From the NCBI GenBank assembly GCA_963556695.1, contig CAUWAG010000020.1:3720001-3784000 (forward strand): a stretch of DNA of 64,000 bases, written 5' to 3'. This document shows positions 50,447-61,700 of this stretch, piece after piece. Under the pieces are notes generated by a model. It did no database searches. It was not told the DNA's origin and worked only from the letters and a program-made list of their open reading frames with translations. Source of the DNA: Anthostomella pinea (taxonomy: Eukaryota > Ascomycota > Sordariomycetes > Xylariales > Xylariaceae). Within the stretch, counting starts at the first letter, position 1, and the number at the start of each line of letters is the position of its first letter. A program made the position numbers and the translations under genes.

Positions 50447-53400
50447 ATGGCGGCGCCAGACACCCAGCCTCAAGATGGGAACGAGAACGGGGTCCAAGTG
50501 ACCGAGGTGTACGACACCATGCAGGGCTTCATCAAGGCTACGCATTGGGGGAAGCCGTACTACAGCTCTTTCATCCACAATAACCCTTCGATACAAACCC
50601 AGCTGCTCGACCATGTCAGCTGCAGCTACGTGTCGACCCCGGGCCGGTCGCCGACGCTGCTCGCGCTGAAGCAGCACGCGCAGTCGCTGACGGCGCTGAT
50701 CCAAATGATCGCCCCCTCTCAGATCGGGGCCGAGATCGACAATGAGAACACGAAGCAGGGCGACCACGGGTTCGCCAGGGAGCAGGCCTTCGACTGGCTG
50801 AATAACCTGCAGATGCACTACAACACCGAAGACAAGATGCACAAGTTGCCACTCAACGCGCTGGCCAACCTGATCGAGGACAACAACGACATCGAGGGCC
50901 CCAAGTGGCACTGTGCGCTGGAAGCCTCGGACCTCAAGTTCGTCGAGGAGGACCCGGATCAGCAGTTCCGCCCCTTCCACTCGCACATGACGCTCCTGAT
51001 GCACGCCAACGAGTGTCTGGAGCGCCTGGACCACGAGTACTCGGCCATGGGCGGCATCCTCGCCGTCATCCCGCTCGAGGCCGAGACCGTGAACGAGAAG
51101 GCCGAGCTGGAGAAGGCCAAGAAGACGCTGATCGGCCAGTGGATCCTGTTCACGCAGCACCTCACGGGCCGCATGCACGAGCTCGAGATCAACTACGCGA
51201 ACTGCCTGGACCTTCTCGCAAACGAGGCCGTCGTCCCCATGCAGCACCTGAGCGCCCACGGGCCCGACGGCCGCTCCGGCCGGGAGATCGTGTTCCCCCA
51301 GGACAAATTCATCCTGGCCAACGCCGGCGAGGACGTCCAGACCTTCATCCACCAGATGCTGGACAGGCAAGAAGCCTACGACGAAAAGGTAGACCAACGG
51401 TATGGTGAGCAGGAGGTGGTCGGGGAGGGCATTTGGAAAGATAATGAAAAAGCCCGCGGCATCGTCAAGCTGGACCTCAGCACGCGGTACTACCGCCTCA
51501 GAAACAGCGGCCACGGGCCACTCTTCGTCCTCCCGGCCTTCGGAGACCGCCCGAACACCGAGTACACCAGGGACCTGGAGGGGCGGCCCACGGTGGTCAC
51601 GGTGCCGGAGCCGTTTATGCCAACGCGCACCACCGAGTGGGATAGGCAGCTTCATGATAACACCGACGAGCTCCAACAGTTGAAGATCGACAATAGCAAC
51701 TTGCAGAGCAAGCTCGCCAACTGTGAAGGCATGCGGGAAATCGCCCAAGACGAGGTTGATCAGCTGCGTGCTTACAGGAAAAGCGCGAGCAGGGTATCCA
51801 ATAGTACCAGCGACAGCACAGCGGAGCATATAACCAACCTCGAGGCGGATGTCGAAAATCTCAAGAAAAAGCTCAAGGACTGCATGGCCAACGGCAATTC
51901 CATGACCGACGAGCTGACCGCCTTCCGGTTGTCGAACCAGGCTAAACATGACGGCAAGGACTCCATAGCGAGCCTGGCAGCAGAAATCAGCAACCTGAAG
52001 TTGAAACTCCAGGGGACGGATATGAAGGTGATCGACAGGGAGATGCGGATCAGGCAATTGAACAAAGAGCTGAGTAATTTGAAACTCCGGCCGGCTGACA
52101 CTAGCGACATCAGCGTATTGCAGAATCGCGTATTGGAGCTCGAGGCAAGCGAAAGGAGCGCCCTGGCAAGAGAGCAGGACGCCGTGAGGACTCAGCGCAG
52201 CCTCGAGCAGAACCTGCGTGACGCAATCAAGGAGAGGGATGACCTGCGAAACGAGAGGGATGCGCTGCGAACCACAGTGAACAGCAACGCGTCGGGCCAG
52301 ACACCACAAGACCTGGAGGCCATAATCCAGGAGAGGATTAACCTGCAAAAGGAGAAGGATGCGTATTTTGCAGTGCAAACCATGGTGACCGGCAACGCGT
52401 CGGGCCAGACACTACAAGCCGCCGGGCTGCCAGACGACCTGCCAGCCAACTACCTTCCTGACGCATATGAGTACAGGAACGCTGCCAAGAACCTCGTGAT
52501 CATTTCCGCGAAGGTATATGACGAGCTGAGGGAACTCAACAATAAGGCGGCCCTAGCCGAGCAACAGGTCGATGAGTGCCACACCCAAACATCGAGTCTC
52601 CAGCTTCAACTCGACAACGCCAAGCAGCAGGTCACGCAGCTGAGTACCCAGCTATCGCAAGCACAGGACGCTCTCAAGAATGCTCAGGCACAAGCGCCGT
52701 TAATTCAGAGCGAAAGCGATTTCCTGACCAGGCAGCAGCTGGCTAATTGCCGCGAACGAGAGAAGCAGCTGGACGCCGCGCTGCAGACAGCATACACGCG
52801 CCTAAAGAAAGCAGAGGACGATCTAAAACAAGCACAGAACGATCTCAAGAAAGCTCAGGGCAGCGATGACCTCGCGGGTCGGCTGCACGCCTCAGAAGAA
52901 GAAGTGAAAGAACTGGAGGCCAAGCTGCGGCAAGCAGTCGAGGACCTATCGCTTGCAGATCAGCGTCTCACGGAAGCTCAGGGCGACAACGACCGCGCGC
53001 GTCAGATGCAGGATCTACGCGTAGCAGAGAGAAAACTGAAGGAGCAGTCGCGAAAATCAGACGCGGAGCTAAAGGAAGCACAGGACGCGCTCAAGCAAGA
53101 ACAGGACAACCTGATAAATTGCAACGCCCAGGTGAAGACATTGGAGTCGCAGGCGGCCCAGGCGCCGCAAGACCCGGCGCAGACGCAGGCCCTAAAGGCC
53201 CTAGAGGAGGAGAAGCAGCAAGCAGAGAAGAGCCTGAAGTCATGCCAGGCCGTGGTGACGACGTTGCAGGGCCGGTCGATGGCGGCCGAGACCGAGGTGG
53301 CGAGGTTGCAGACCCAGCTGCAGGCGGCCCAGGAGGCCCTAGAGAAGGCGCAGAAAGAGACCACGGACGAGCTGAATAAATGCAAGCAGCAGGTCGAGAG

Positions 53401-53845
53401 CCTGAAGACGCAGCTGGAGACGGTGAAGACGAAGGGCCAGACGAAGTCTGTCGAGGCGGCGTTGAAGCTGAAAGAGGAGGAGTTGGAAAAGCTGAAGTCG
53501 CAGGCGGAGCAGCTGAAGGCAGCAGCCCAGCCGGGGGCGAAGCCGCCGCAGACGCTGCCGCGCTCCACGTTGCCCGTTATCCAGCTGCCGTACGACATCG
53601 GCCCGCGCGGCACGTTCATAGAGAAGGATTTAATCGTGTCCAAGGTCGCGTACCACGAGGCCCTCGTGCAGATGGCCAAGATGGGCCGGGAGGCCAGTGA
53701 TGGCATCGACCGCACGATACATTTCGTCTCTCCGCTGTTCAACGGCCCCGACAAGAAACTCAACAAGAAGGACTTTGGGTGGATGATAGAGATCCAACAG
53801 GATCCCGTGTTCAAACATCCGGACGTTTCGTCGATCATGAGGTGA
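50447..53845 (+). CDS. Long intronless coiled-coil protein, unknown family
   Basis: One uninterrupted frame of 1132 residues, starting in a good context (CATCATGGCG) after a pyrimidine-rich leader. Residues 1 to about 390 are globular, with helical stretches (LLALKQHAQSLTALIQMIAPS; ANECLERLDHEYSAMGGILAVIPL). Residues about 395-1050 form extended heptad-rich coiled coil full of Gln, Lys, Glu and Leu (LKKAEDDLKQAQNDLKKAQG). A final globular region (about 1065-1132) ends KDFGWMIEIQQDPVFKHPD. An internal duplication places NASGQT twice, 35 codons apart (about 52290 and 52395). I recognise no named family. SMC- or myosin-like appearance comes from the coiled coil alone: no ATPase motif is present. 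The gene is GC-rich although it borders the RIP block. Confidence 0.85.
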   Translation: MAAPDTQPQDGNENGVQVTEVYDTMQGFIKATHWGKPYYSSFIHNNPSIQTQLLDHVSCSYVSTPGRSPTLLALKQHAQSLTALIQMIAPSQIGAEIDNENTKQGDHGFAREQAFDWLNNLQMHYNTEDKMHKLPLNALANLIEDNNDIEGPKWHCALEASDLKFVEEDPDQQFRPFHSHMTLLMHANECLERLDHEYSAMGGILAVIPLEAETVNEKAELEKAKKTLIGQWILFTQHLTGRMHELEINYANCLDLLANEAVVPMQHLSAHGPDGRSGREIVFPQDKFILANAGEDVQTFIHQMLDRQEAYDEKVDQRYGEQEVVGEGIWKDNEKARGIVKLDLSTRYYRLRNSGHGPLFVLPAFGDRPNTEYTRDLEGRPTVVTVPEPFMPTRTTEWDRQLHDNTDELQQLKIDNSNLQSKLANCEGMREIAQDEVDQLRAYRKSASRVSNSTSDSTAEHITNLEADVENLKKKLKDCMANGNSMTDELTAFRLSNQAKHDGKDSIASLAAEISNLKLKLQGTDMKVIDREMRIRQLNKELSNLKLRPADTSDISVLQNRVLELEASERSALAREQDAVRTQRSLEQNLRDAIKERDDLRNERDALRTTVNSNASGQTPQDLEAIIQERINLQKEKDAYFAVQTMVTGNASGQTLQAAGLPDDLPANYLPDAYEYRNAAKNLVIISAKVYDELRELNNKAALAEQQVDECHTQTSSLQLQLDNAKQQVTQLSTQLSQAQDALKNAQAQAPLIQSESDFLTRQQLANCREREKQLDAALQTAYTRLKKAEDDLKQAQNDLKKAQGSDDLAGRLHASEEEVKELEAKLRQAVEDLSLADQRLTEAQGDNDRARQMQDLRVAERKLKEQSRKSDAELKEAQDALKQEQDNLINCNAQVKTLESQAAQAPQDPAQTQALKALEEEKQQAEKSLKSCQAVVTTLQGRSMAAETEVARLQTQLQAAQEALEKAQKETTDELNKCKQQVESLKTQLETVKTKGQTKSVEAALKLKEEELEKLKSQAEQLKAAAQPGAKPPQTLPRSTLPVIQLPYDIGPRGTFIEKDLIVSKVAYHEALVQMAKMGREASDGIDRTIHFVSPLFNGPDKKLNKKDFGWMIEIQQDPVFKHPDVSSIMR

Positions 53846-54976
53846 TGAAGCTCGCTTTTGATGTCTTGATGCCTTGCCGCCTCGACGGGCTTTGGGGTGA
53901 GATGTAATAATAATACTGTGGTGCGAGAAGGAGGTGAACCGGATGATTGGGGGGGCCCTTAGGTTGGGCTGTTGTTGTTGGAGGCTGGTTCTTTGGTTTC
54001 GTGTGTTACATGTAACAATAGAAGTGCTAGCTACCGCGTAGTCCGGTGCCACTGAATTAATCAGGTCTCTTTTGTCGGCTTCAAAACGTTCGCTCTCACG
54101 CCGAGGTGGTGATTGTCTCAGTTTGTCGAGGTCATGCTCACTGCTGAATTTTGATTGTGTGTGTGTGCCCGCACCCTCACGGTGGTACAAGTGGGAGTGT
54201 GTGTACCGTGATCTTAAAGTTCTCACTCCTTTTAATCAAATCAATTGCACAACATGTAAAGATAGGTAGTTCAAGATGGAAGTTGGATGTGTGGTGTATC
54301 GTGAGGATCTGTACCTAGTCAAGGGTCAGGGGTCAGGGGTCAGGGTTGGGGTTAATAAGAAGTGGGCAGAGCTGCATTATTGGCGGCTTATCCGCTTATC
54401 AGCTATCGCAGCCTATCAGTCTGGCATCAATGGGCTGATCTCGAACTTCGCGAATCGCAACCCTGGCTGCGTTACCCCGACAACCAGCCCAATGCGGGCA
54501 ATCCACCGCCGCGCGCACCGGGAACACAAAGTCCTGATTAATAGAGGGTTCAAGGTGACCGTGGCAGTGGCAGTGAGGTATTGTCAATTTATCAATTCCT
54601 GTCTATATGCCACTCATCGTTTCAGCGTCTTCAGCGTTCACCATCGAGACATCAATGCCATCATCCGACACACCTTGATTGCTGTCTTTGTTTGTATGAC
54701 GGGGACGAGGGGCGTCTCTGCTTATGTACCCCACCAAGCACATACGACATCCCGTGTTGATCGCGAACGCAAACAACCCTGCCTGCCCCGTGCTCTCAAC
54801 TGCCAACTGGACAGCCTGGACTATCCCCGGCCAACTCATCGCGCAAGCCGGCCCATAGGCCACCGGGTTAAGACACTTTTTCTTCTTCTGCCGTATCCTC
54901 ATTTGCTGGCTTTCTCCATTCTCTTGCAGTTCGGCTGAGAGACGATGCTTCTGCCAGGGCTGAGTGAGGTGAAGCA
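53846..54976. other. Intergenic region
   Basis: 3' flank of the coiled-coil gene and promoter of the kelch-like gene. A short GGGGTCAGGGTC repeat lies at 54320-54350. ORF 54276-54938 has no domain. Confidence 0.5.
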
Positions 54977-57900
54977 ATGAAGAAGGCGTCTTCCTTCGGG
55001 ACGGTGTCGTCGGCCTCGCTGACGGGCCATGGATTCGGCTCGGCCCCATTATTACCGCCATCGCGGACAACAACATCGACAACAACATCGACAACAACGA
55101 CAACAGCAGCTACCCGGTCCGCGATATTGCTCGCCGTTTGCATGTTCTTGTCAAGCACTGTCGCCGCCCAGACACTGCCGTACATCCCCACCAATATATT
55201 CATCCCGGCGCCCAGGACGGCGCAAACGCAACAAGATGGCACGGCCGACATCGCTTACATCTTCTCACCTCAGGACGACGACTCAGTTGACTTGCTGGCA
55301 CTCAACCTCTCGAAAAGCCTGAAGGCCTCATCCTTCTCCTTCAAGACCCTGTCATCTGGCCTACCGTTTCTTGATGGCAACAATACCGCTTTTACCCCGT
55401 CACTCGCCGACAATGGATCACTCATCGTCTACGCCGGCGACTGTTCGTCATCAAACACGTCTGGGATCTGGACCTTCACTTCCTCGACTAACGACGATGC
55501 ATCGGCCCAGTGGGTCCAACAAAGCACCACCATATCTACCGCGGACGACACCCTCCAGACAGGGCCGGGCTTTCTCGGTAGCAGCTTCAGCTTCTCAACT
55601 ACTTTGGAGCCACAAACGTCCGAGGCGAATACATACGTCTACGGCGGCATGTGCCCGGACAGTACCCTGGACTATGCCTCACCACAAGGCAGGGCGACAT
55701 ACTCGAACCAAATGGTCAAGGTCGCACCCTCGGATTCCAGTATCGACGGTTACACAGTCACACCCGTCAGCAGCAAGGGCCCGCCTGTAGCGGAAGCCGG
55801 TTTCACATTCACAGGCCTGTACCCGTCCATCTCGAATCACTCGGGTATGGTGACACAGCAGGTCAACTACGTCCTACTGGGCGGTCACACCCAGTGGGCA
55901 TTCGTCAACATGAGCACTGTCGCGATCTGGAACCTCCCGGAAGAAAGCTGGGCCTTCGTCTCGGACATTGGGTTGGCGGCGTCAAGCACGAGTGGTACCG
56001 ACTTGGCTGTTGAGAGTGCAGTCTCGAGCATAGACAGTCGCTCGGGTCACACAGCCCTGCTGAACGAAGATGGAACATCCCTGATCATATTGGGTGGCTG
56101 GGTGGGCGACCTGACCCAGGCAGCTTCGCCGCAACTCGCGATCCTCGAGGTCGGATCGGGGTACGGCGGTGAGGGAGACTGGCAGTGGTCGGTTCCTGAT
56201 ACTCAGCCATCAGCCGGTATATACGGACATGGCGCTGCCCTCCTCCCCGGTAACGTGATGATGGTTTATGGAGGCTACAGCATTTCTTCCTCGGGAAACA
56301 AATTTAGGAGACAGGGTTCTGCCGGCACACCCACCTTCCTCAACCTTACTTCAATGACGTGGTCCGATGACTATACAAATCCATCTTACAACGCGAACGT
56401 TCCGGATGGTGACTCTGACGACCTCAGTGAAAAGACCAAACAGCATCTAGGCCTAGGGCTTGGTCTGGGACTCGGGGGTGTGGCGATTATTGCAGCTGTT
56501 CTGGTTTATATATATTACCGTCGCCGACTACGAGACAGGCGTCTCATCCGTGATTCTCAGATTCGCGAATTAGCGCAAGATGATTCACGGTTCCTAGGCC
56601 ACGAGGATGAGATGATGGAGCATGACCAAGGAGGGTCATGGTATATGGGTGGTGCAGATCCCTATGCGCAAGGGAGCCGCTCGCTGGGATATCAGAGCTT
56701 GCAGACAAATCGCGGGAGCATGGACAACAGCCGCCAGCACTGGTTCGGCGACATGCCGCCCATACAGCCGGTAGCAAGGAAACCCGTCGCTCCCCGTTCG
56801 GCGAGAGGTCAATATCAGCCAATGCCCGCAGCGGTGTATGATCCCTATGATCCCGCGCACAACTCACGGGGCCCAGGAGGCATGAACCCCATCTACGAGG
56901 CAGACGAAGACGACGCCCTGCAATATGGCGGGGGCAATATAGTTGGCGACCCGATCAGCCCATTGCGCGACGCGCACCGAGACAGTGGCCAATATTCAAA
57001 TCCGTTCGTGTCGCCCGTGCACGAGCGTCCGCTCTCCTTTCCACCACCCAGCCGCGCCTCAGCGTCGCCGAGTCCCGAGGACCGTCGCCGCAATTCGGCC
57101 ACAGATCCCGAAGTGCAGGACTGGATGTTTAATCTGGACGCCGCCGATGCGCTCCTAAGACCACGCCCGGCAGCAGGCGGGGCAGGGCGCCCCTCTTCAT
57201 CACCCACACGCCGTAACACCGTCAGGTCAACCCGCTCGCTCGGCGGCCACACAGCCGAGAATGACGAAGGGGGCTCGCGCACGGGGAGCAACATCTCTGA
57301 ATCAAATCGTAGCAACTTAAGCCCTAGCCGGTCAGGCTCCGTGCGCTCACACCTGCGCGTCGGGTTCGGCATGGCAGCCGCGGCCGCGGGCATCGCTACC
57401 GAAGACCGCGGCGGAACAAGCAGCAGCTCGAGCTCGGCGCCGACCTACAACACGGCCAAGAGCAGCTTCCCCACGATGCAGGCCGAAGGCCCGACGCTGC
57501 TCATGGGCCGGGACAGGGACGAGGAGGAGATGCAGGAGCCCGGCAGCCCGAGCAAGAACAAGCCGCGGCGCAGCTGGTTCGGCAGCCTGCGGCGCGTGTT
57601 CAGCGGGCCGACGCCGAGCCCCAGTTCAGGGGAGAGTATGGACAGGGACGAAGGCGACCCGTTCCGCGACAGCATGGCGGAGGCCAGCGACTACGACGCG
57701 CGACGCGGCGGGCTGGGCGGCATCGCCGCCGACGGGCTCCTGCTGCGGCGGAAGGGCGGGCGCGGGGCCTGGGAGGGCCAGGGGCGCGGTAGACCGGGTT
57801 CCGGCCGCGGGAGCTACGCGCAGCTGGGGACGGGGGGCGCGGGCGCGGGCGCTGGCGACCTGGGCGACGGCGAAGACCACGACGATGACGACGACTGGGA

Positions 57901-58744
57901 CATCGAGAGGGCGGTCGAGCAGCGACTCGTGCAGGTCATGTTTACGGTGCCTAAGGAGCGCCTGAGGGTGGTTAATGCGGAGCCCGAGATGGAGTGGGAG
58001 AGCGGGGAGGACGTCGTTGTTGTCGATCCCGCTCGGGAGCGCGCAGCGCAGCCCCAGGAGGAGGGGAGGCGGGAGGGGCCTGCTGTTGCACAACACCACC
58101 CTGGGCTTGCGGTTCCATTGTCGCAACCTGAACCTCGCCGTCCAGAACCCATACCGGCAGCAGAGCCGGAGAGGATACAACCTGCAGGCTTGGGCCTGCA
58201 GATTCCGCTCGCGACGTGGACTACGGCTGCGGATTCCATTCCGACACCGAGCCCCGTGAGCGAGAACTGGCCGATGCGGCGGGACGACCCCGAGAAGGAA
58301 GCTCTGCGTCGTGAACTGGATGCCGAGTGGGCTAGGGCCGAGGCAGAGGCGGCTGAGAAGGACATGCGGCAGCAGCAGCAAACTGTCCTCGACCAGGAGA
58401 TCGAGAAGCTGGGACTGGAACTGCAGCGCGATAACGAGAGGGCGCGGGCCCGGTCCCGGGAGGAGACCCCAGAGCACCACGACCACCTGGTTGACCGTGC
58501 ACCAGAGCCAGAAACCGAGCCCGAGCCCGAGCCCAAGCATCTTATTGCCCGTAATCTGGATATCGTCAGCAGGGACGTAAATACCAGTAGCAGCAGCAGT
58601 GAAGACGACGCTCCCGCGCCGCTGACGCCGCGGTCCGATCGGAAGCCGCGGTCTCGTGTCCTGGCTATGGTTGAGCATCTGGAGAGCAAGAGCCGCGAGG
58701 GCAGTCCGTCGACCTCGCCTACGCGGGGGTCGCCTTTGCGGTGA
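54977..58744 (+). CDS. Kelch-like beta-propeller single-pass membrane protein with long cytoplasmic tail
   Basis: An intronless frame of 1255 residues. After a Thr-rich stretch (coded by ACAACATCG repeats), residues 48-65 (SAILLAVCMFLSSTVAAQ) act as a signal sequence; a start at the Met of CMFLSS is also possible. The ectodomain carries kelch-like blades (SLIVYAGDC, NTYVYGGMC, NYVLLGGHT, SLIILGGW, NVMMVYGGYS). Residues about 490-512 (LGLGLGLGGVAIIAAVLVYIYY) are the membrane helix, followed by RRRLRDRR as a positive-inside signal. The ~740-residue tail is disordered, Pro/Ser/Arg-rich, with an acidic DDDDDWDIERAVEQRLVQVMFTVPKERLRVV core and a Glu/Arg coiled segment. The plan suits a cell-surface or polarity sensor, but that role is inference. 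The ligand is unknown. Confidence 0.85.
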   Translation: MKKASSFGTVSSASLTGHGFGSAPLLPPSRTTTSTTTSTTTTTAATRSAILLAVCMFLSSTVAAQTLPYIPTNIFIPAPRTAQTQQDGTADIAYIFSPQDDDSVDLLALNLSKSLKASSFSFKTLSSGLPFLDGNNTAFTPSLADNGSLIVYAGDCSSSNTSGIWTFTSSTNDDASAQWVQQSTTISTADDTLQTGPGFLGSSFSFSTTLEPQTSEANTYVYGGMCPDSTLDYASPQGRATYSNQMVKVAPSDSSIDGYTVTPVSSKGPPVAEAGFTFTGLYPSISNHSGMVTQQVNYVLLGGHTQWAFVNMSTVAIWNLPEESWAFVSDIGLAASSTSGTDLAVESAVSSIDSRSGHTALLNEDGTSLIILGGWVGDLTQAASPQLAILEVGSGYGGEGDWQWSVPDTQPSAGIYGHGAALLPGNVMMVYGGYSISSSGNKFRRQGSAGTPTFLNLTSMTWSDDYTNPSYNANVPDGDSDDLSEKTKQHLGLGLGLGLGGVAIIAAVLVYIYYRRRLRDRRLIRDSQIRELAQDDSRFLGHEDEMMEHDQGGSWYMGGADPYAQGSRSLGYQSLQTNRGSMDNSRQHWFGDMPPIQPVARKPVAPRSARGQYQPMPAAVYDPYDPAHNSRGPGGMNPIYEADEDDALQYGGGNIVGDPISPLRDAHRDSGQYSNPFVSPVHERPLSFPPPSRASASPSPEDRRRNSATDPEVQDWMFNLDAADALLRPRPAAGGAGRPSSSPTRRNTVRSTRSLGGHTAENDEGGSRTGSNISESNRSNLSPSRSGSVRSHLRVGFGMAAAAAGIATEDRGGTSSSSSSAPTYNTAKSSFPTMQAEGPTLLMGRDRDEEEMQEPGSPSKNKPRRSWFGSLRRVFSGPTPSPSSGESMDRDEGDPFRDSMAEASDYDARRGGLGGIAADGLLLRRKGGRGAWEGQGRGRPGSGRGSYAQLGTGGAGAGAGDLGDGEDHDDDDDWDIERAVEQRLVQVMFTVPKERLRVVNAEPEMEWESGEDVVVVDPARERAAQPQEEGRREGPAVAQHHPGLAVPLSQPEPRRPEPIPAAEPERIQPAGLGLQIPLATWTTAADSIPTPSPVSENWPMRRDDPEKEALRRELDAEWARAEAEAAEKDMRQQQQTVLDQEIEKLGLELQRDNERARARSREETPEHHDHLVDRAPEPETEPEPEPKHLIARNLDIVSRDVNTSSSSSEDDAPAPLTPRSDRKPRSRVLAMVEHLESKSREGSPSTSPTRGSPLR

Positions 58745-61700
58745 TCTGCAGCGGCCGCGTTTGTATGTATTATACTCGGGGAGACCGGGGAAAGGATACG
58801 TGTTTGGATACCTTAGGGACAAGATTACTTTCCTCTGTGTGTGCCTGATGTGTCCCAGGTGGGTTCCGGGGCCTTCCCCTGAGGCGTGAGAGGGAAGCGC
58901 TGGGACGGACGGACTACATTCTGTGGATGCTTGGATGGATATTTGGATGTATGGATGGATACCAAGGGTCATACCGGCGTTGTGGAATATATGTTGATTT
59001 TTGTTCGCGTATCTTGCATTGTTCTCCGTATGTGGGGGTTTGTATTGAACCATCAGCGGATGCTTTTAGTAGTTGCATAGCATGGGGCATACTATGTGAC
59101 ATCAGATATGGTGACATATATGCGAATGATACATTCTGGTCAAAGTTCTTACGTTCCATATGGGTATTGGACTTGATCACGTGGAGACCCTTGGCTCTTC
59201 AATAGAGGTTTATGCCCCTTCGAGAGACCGCGTCCCTCTAGGAGGAGCTCTTGGATACCTAGTAAGTCACAGGAGAAAACCAGCCAAGGGATCTGCTGTG
59301 TCGTCTATTCACGCACCTTGTTGAAACTCTCTCGTGCATGGCATGCCGGTCACGTAGATGAACGCATGCTACTGTGGCCATGAAATTACCCGAGAAGCAG
59401 CCCGCCGTGCAGCCACGAGCAGCCTACAACTCGTTTGAGTTCTCTAAATCTGTGCAAGATTTTGATGTCTAAGGGCTGTGACCATAAGTACTGCTGCTGT
59501 CGACGATAGTTCTGGCATACCTACCTATGCAATGGAAGCACCCTTGATATGTTCTGGACAGGATGGATGGACGGGATGACTATGTGAGCACACCCTCTTG
59601 CAGAAAATCCGGGCGAGAACTGCTGTAGCGGACAGCCACGATATGTACTCGAGGATTCACCGTGAAGCGGCAGAATATTGCCGTTTGTGTGCTTCCTCCG
59701 AGTCGAACGTGTTGGACATGAGCTTCATGCCGCCCTTGGAAAGGGGTCATGGCTTCTTGAGGTTAATGCGTTCTCCCCCAACAATGTGGTCGTAGAAGCC
59801 TCTGCAGAACAGTGACATTGAAATGCGTGTATGAACATCAAGCATATGGCCATGAAATCTCACAATGAAGTAAGCACCGTTGACTCCTTCACCGTCAACC
59901 ACATCATAGAAGTGAACGCCAATCCATCATCACCTAGGAGGGGTGTGAGCGATGATGCAGCGCCCTACCTGTAAACGATACCTTATGATCATATCGACAC
60001 AGCTCCAAAGAAAAACTATCTCAGCTCTTGGCACCAAAAGCCACGCATCCCACCACCAAGCCTGGCTACCGAAGCTGTCGCTCGAAATCGAAAAAAAACA
60101 CGGTCGTTGCCCAAGCAAATTCCTTATTGTGGTCCAGTGGGTTCGACCCAAAAATCAACGGATCCCAAATCTGCAACAAGATCTGCGCTGGGGCTTAAAG
60201 AGATAGTGGCCGATCCTCATCTCGGGCTCTCGGCCCACTGCACACGCGGGCCCCTGAGAGTGCCCACAGCGCTTCCGCAAGTCAACGCGACTGTGCGAGC
60301 GGACAGCGGCCCCCTTGATCCGTGCACACTCCTGCAGAGAGACTCTTGAATCCTGAAATCCGGTTCACCGTTCCCCTGAATTGCTCTTCGGAGATTTTCT
60401 GCATCGACAGTCCTTGACTTCCTGGATTCTGCCACGTATGTAGATTTGACAGTCGACAGAATAAAATGTCATCAATTCAAAAATACAACTCCAGACCGAG
60501 ATGCTGAAGGATTTCTTCCGGCTCTTTTCGAGATCCTAATAATAGGGCGCTAAGATAAGACCCTCACGTCACTGGTCCGGCGACGGCGTGCCCGGTGAGG
60601 CAGCAATTGGCCACTATCTGCCCAGAGCTCGGTGACGAGTTTTGGCAGGGTGATTTTTTCAATGTTGGTCGATGACGTAGTGTCTCTTCATAGGATCTGT
60701 TTCCACGAGCGGGCATGGATCATACTTATCACTGTAAAAACAAGGCGTGAGCGCGGCGCGTCATTGCCCGAATTGTGAGCTGCGAAACCCACTGAATGGG
60801 AGATTGACGGATCAGATCTGACGTGGGGGTACCCAGGTATGTAGCTGACCTCAGGTGCTTTCCGGCTGCTTGTGCGATGCGACTGAGACGTCGAAGTCTC
60901 GGGGCGGCTCATGAAGCGAAAGCGAGTAAAGCACTTGCTGTCGCACATTGCGTCGGGTGGTTTGATGCCCAAGAGAGTTCTTTGCGTGATGTGGTCTGCC
61001 AGCGCGAAAGGAACTGGCTGGCATCGGCAGTTGTTACTTGCAAAAGGCCTGGCCAGGGCCACTGAAGAGAGCCTTGCATTTTGGAGGATCTGAAAGATAC
61101 CGGGATGGATGCAGGGTTAGGCGGGCAAAGCACAAAGCCGATGTGAAGTTAAAGATACCTACCGAAATAGCATTGACCTTCAATCACAAAAGCGTGTTCC
61201 TATCCGCGCGGGATTTCGACGTGTTGCGCCTCCAACCAACTGAGATACTTGGGCAACCGCCTGGGGGGCCGAAGCGCCGGCGAGCTGAAAGCCAATGACC
61301 CTGGTGAGCAACACTCCATGTCGACTCGAGGCACGAGCAATAAGTGACAGCACGTACGGCCAGCAATGATTGGTTTGCTGTCGCGGCAGGAAACGTCCCT
61401 AGCCGAGGAACAGGAAACAAATCGACACATTACCCGTAAGTGTGATGGATTGCAATATATCGCGGGCATCGGCAAGCTGCAGCGGTCTTTTTGCCCGATT
61501 TCCAACCGAAAAAGGGCACGGCCGATTCGGCTATCTCTTGGCCCAGTAATAAAGGCCAGCGCGGTCGTGACACACCTGGCATGGAGCCTCTGTGGGAGCC
61601 GGCGACCATCGTGAAAGGGGAATGTGATTCGGGCCTTGATACCCATGTTCTGATGCCGAATCCTGTTGCGATTCCTTCCTTTCGCCTTGTCCGTCTTCTT

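Noticed and set aside
50393..52378. 661-codon minus-strand open frame
   Set aside because: It is the exact antisense of the long coiled-coil gene. Its Leu/Val/Gln composition follows from the GC-rich codons of the sense strand, and it shows no domain.
57626..59053. 475-codon minus-strand frame (and 57814-58689 minus)
   Set aside because: Shadows of the GC-rich 3' part of the kelch-like gene; no domain or splice logic.
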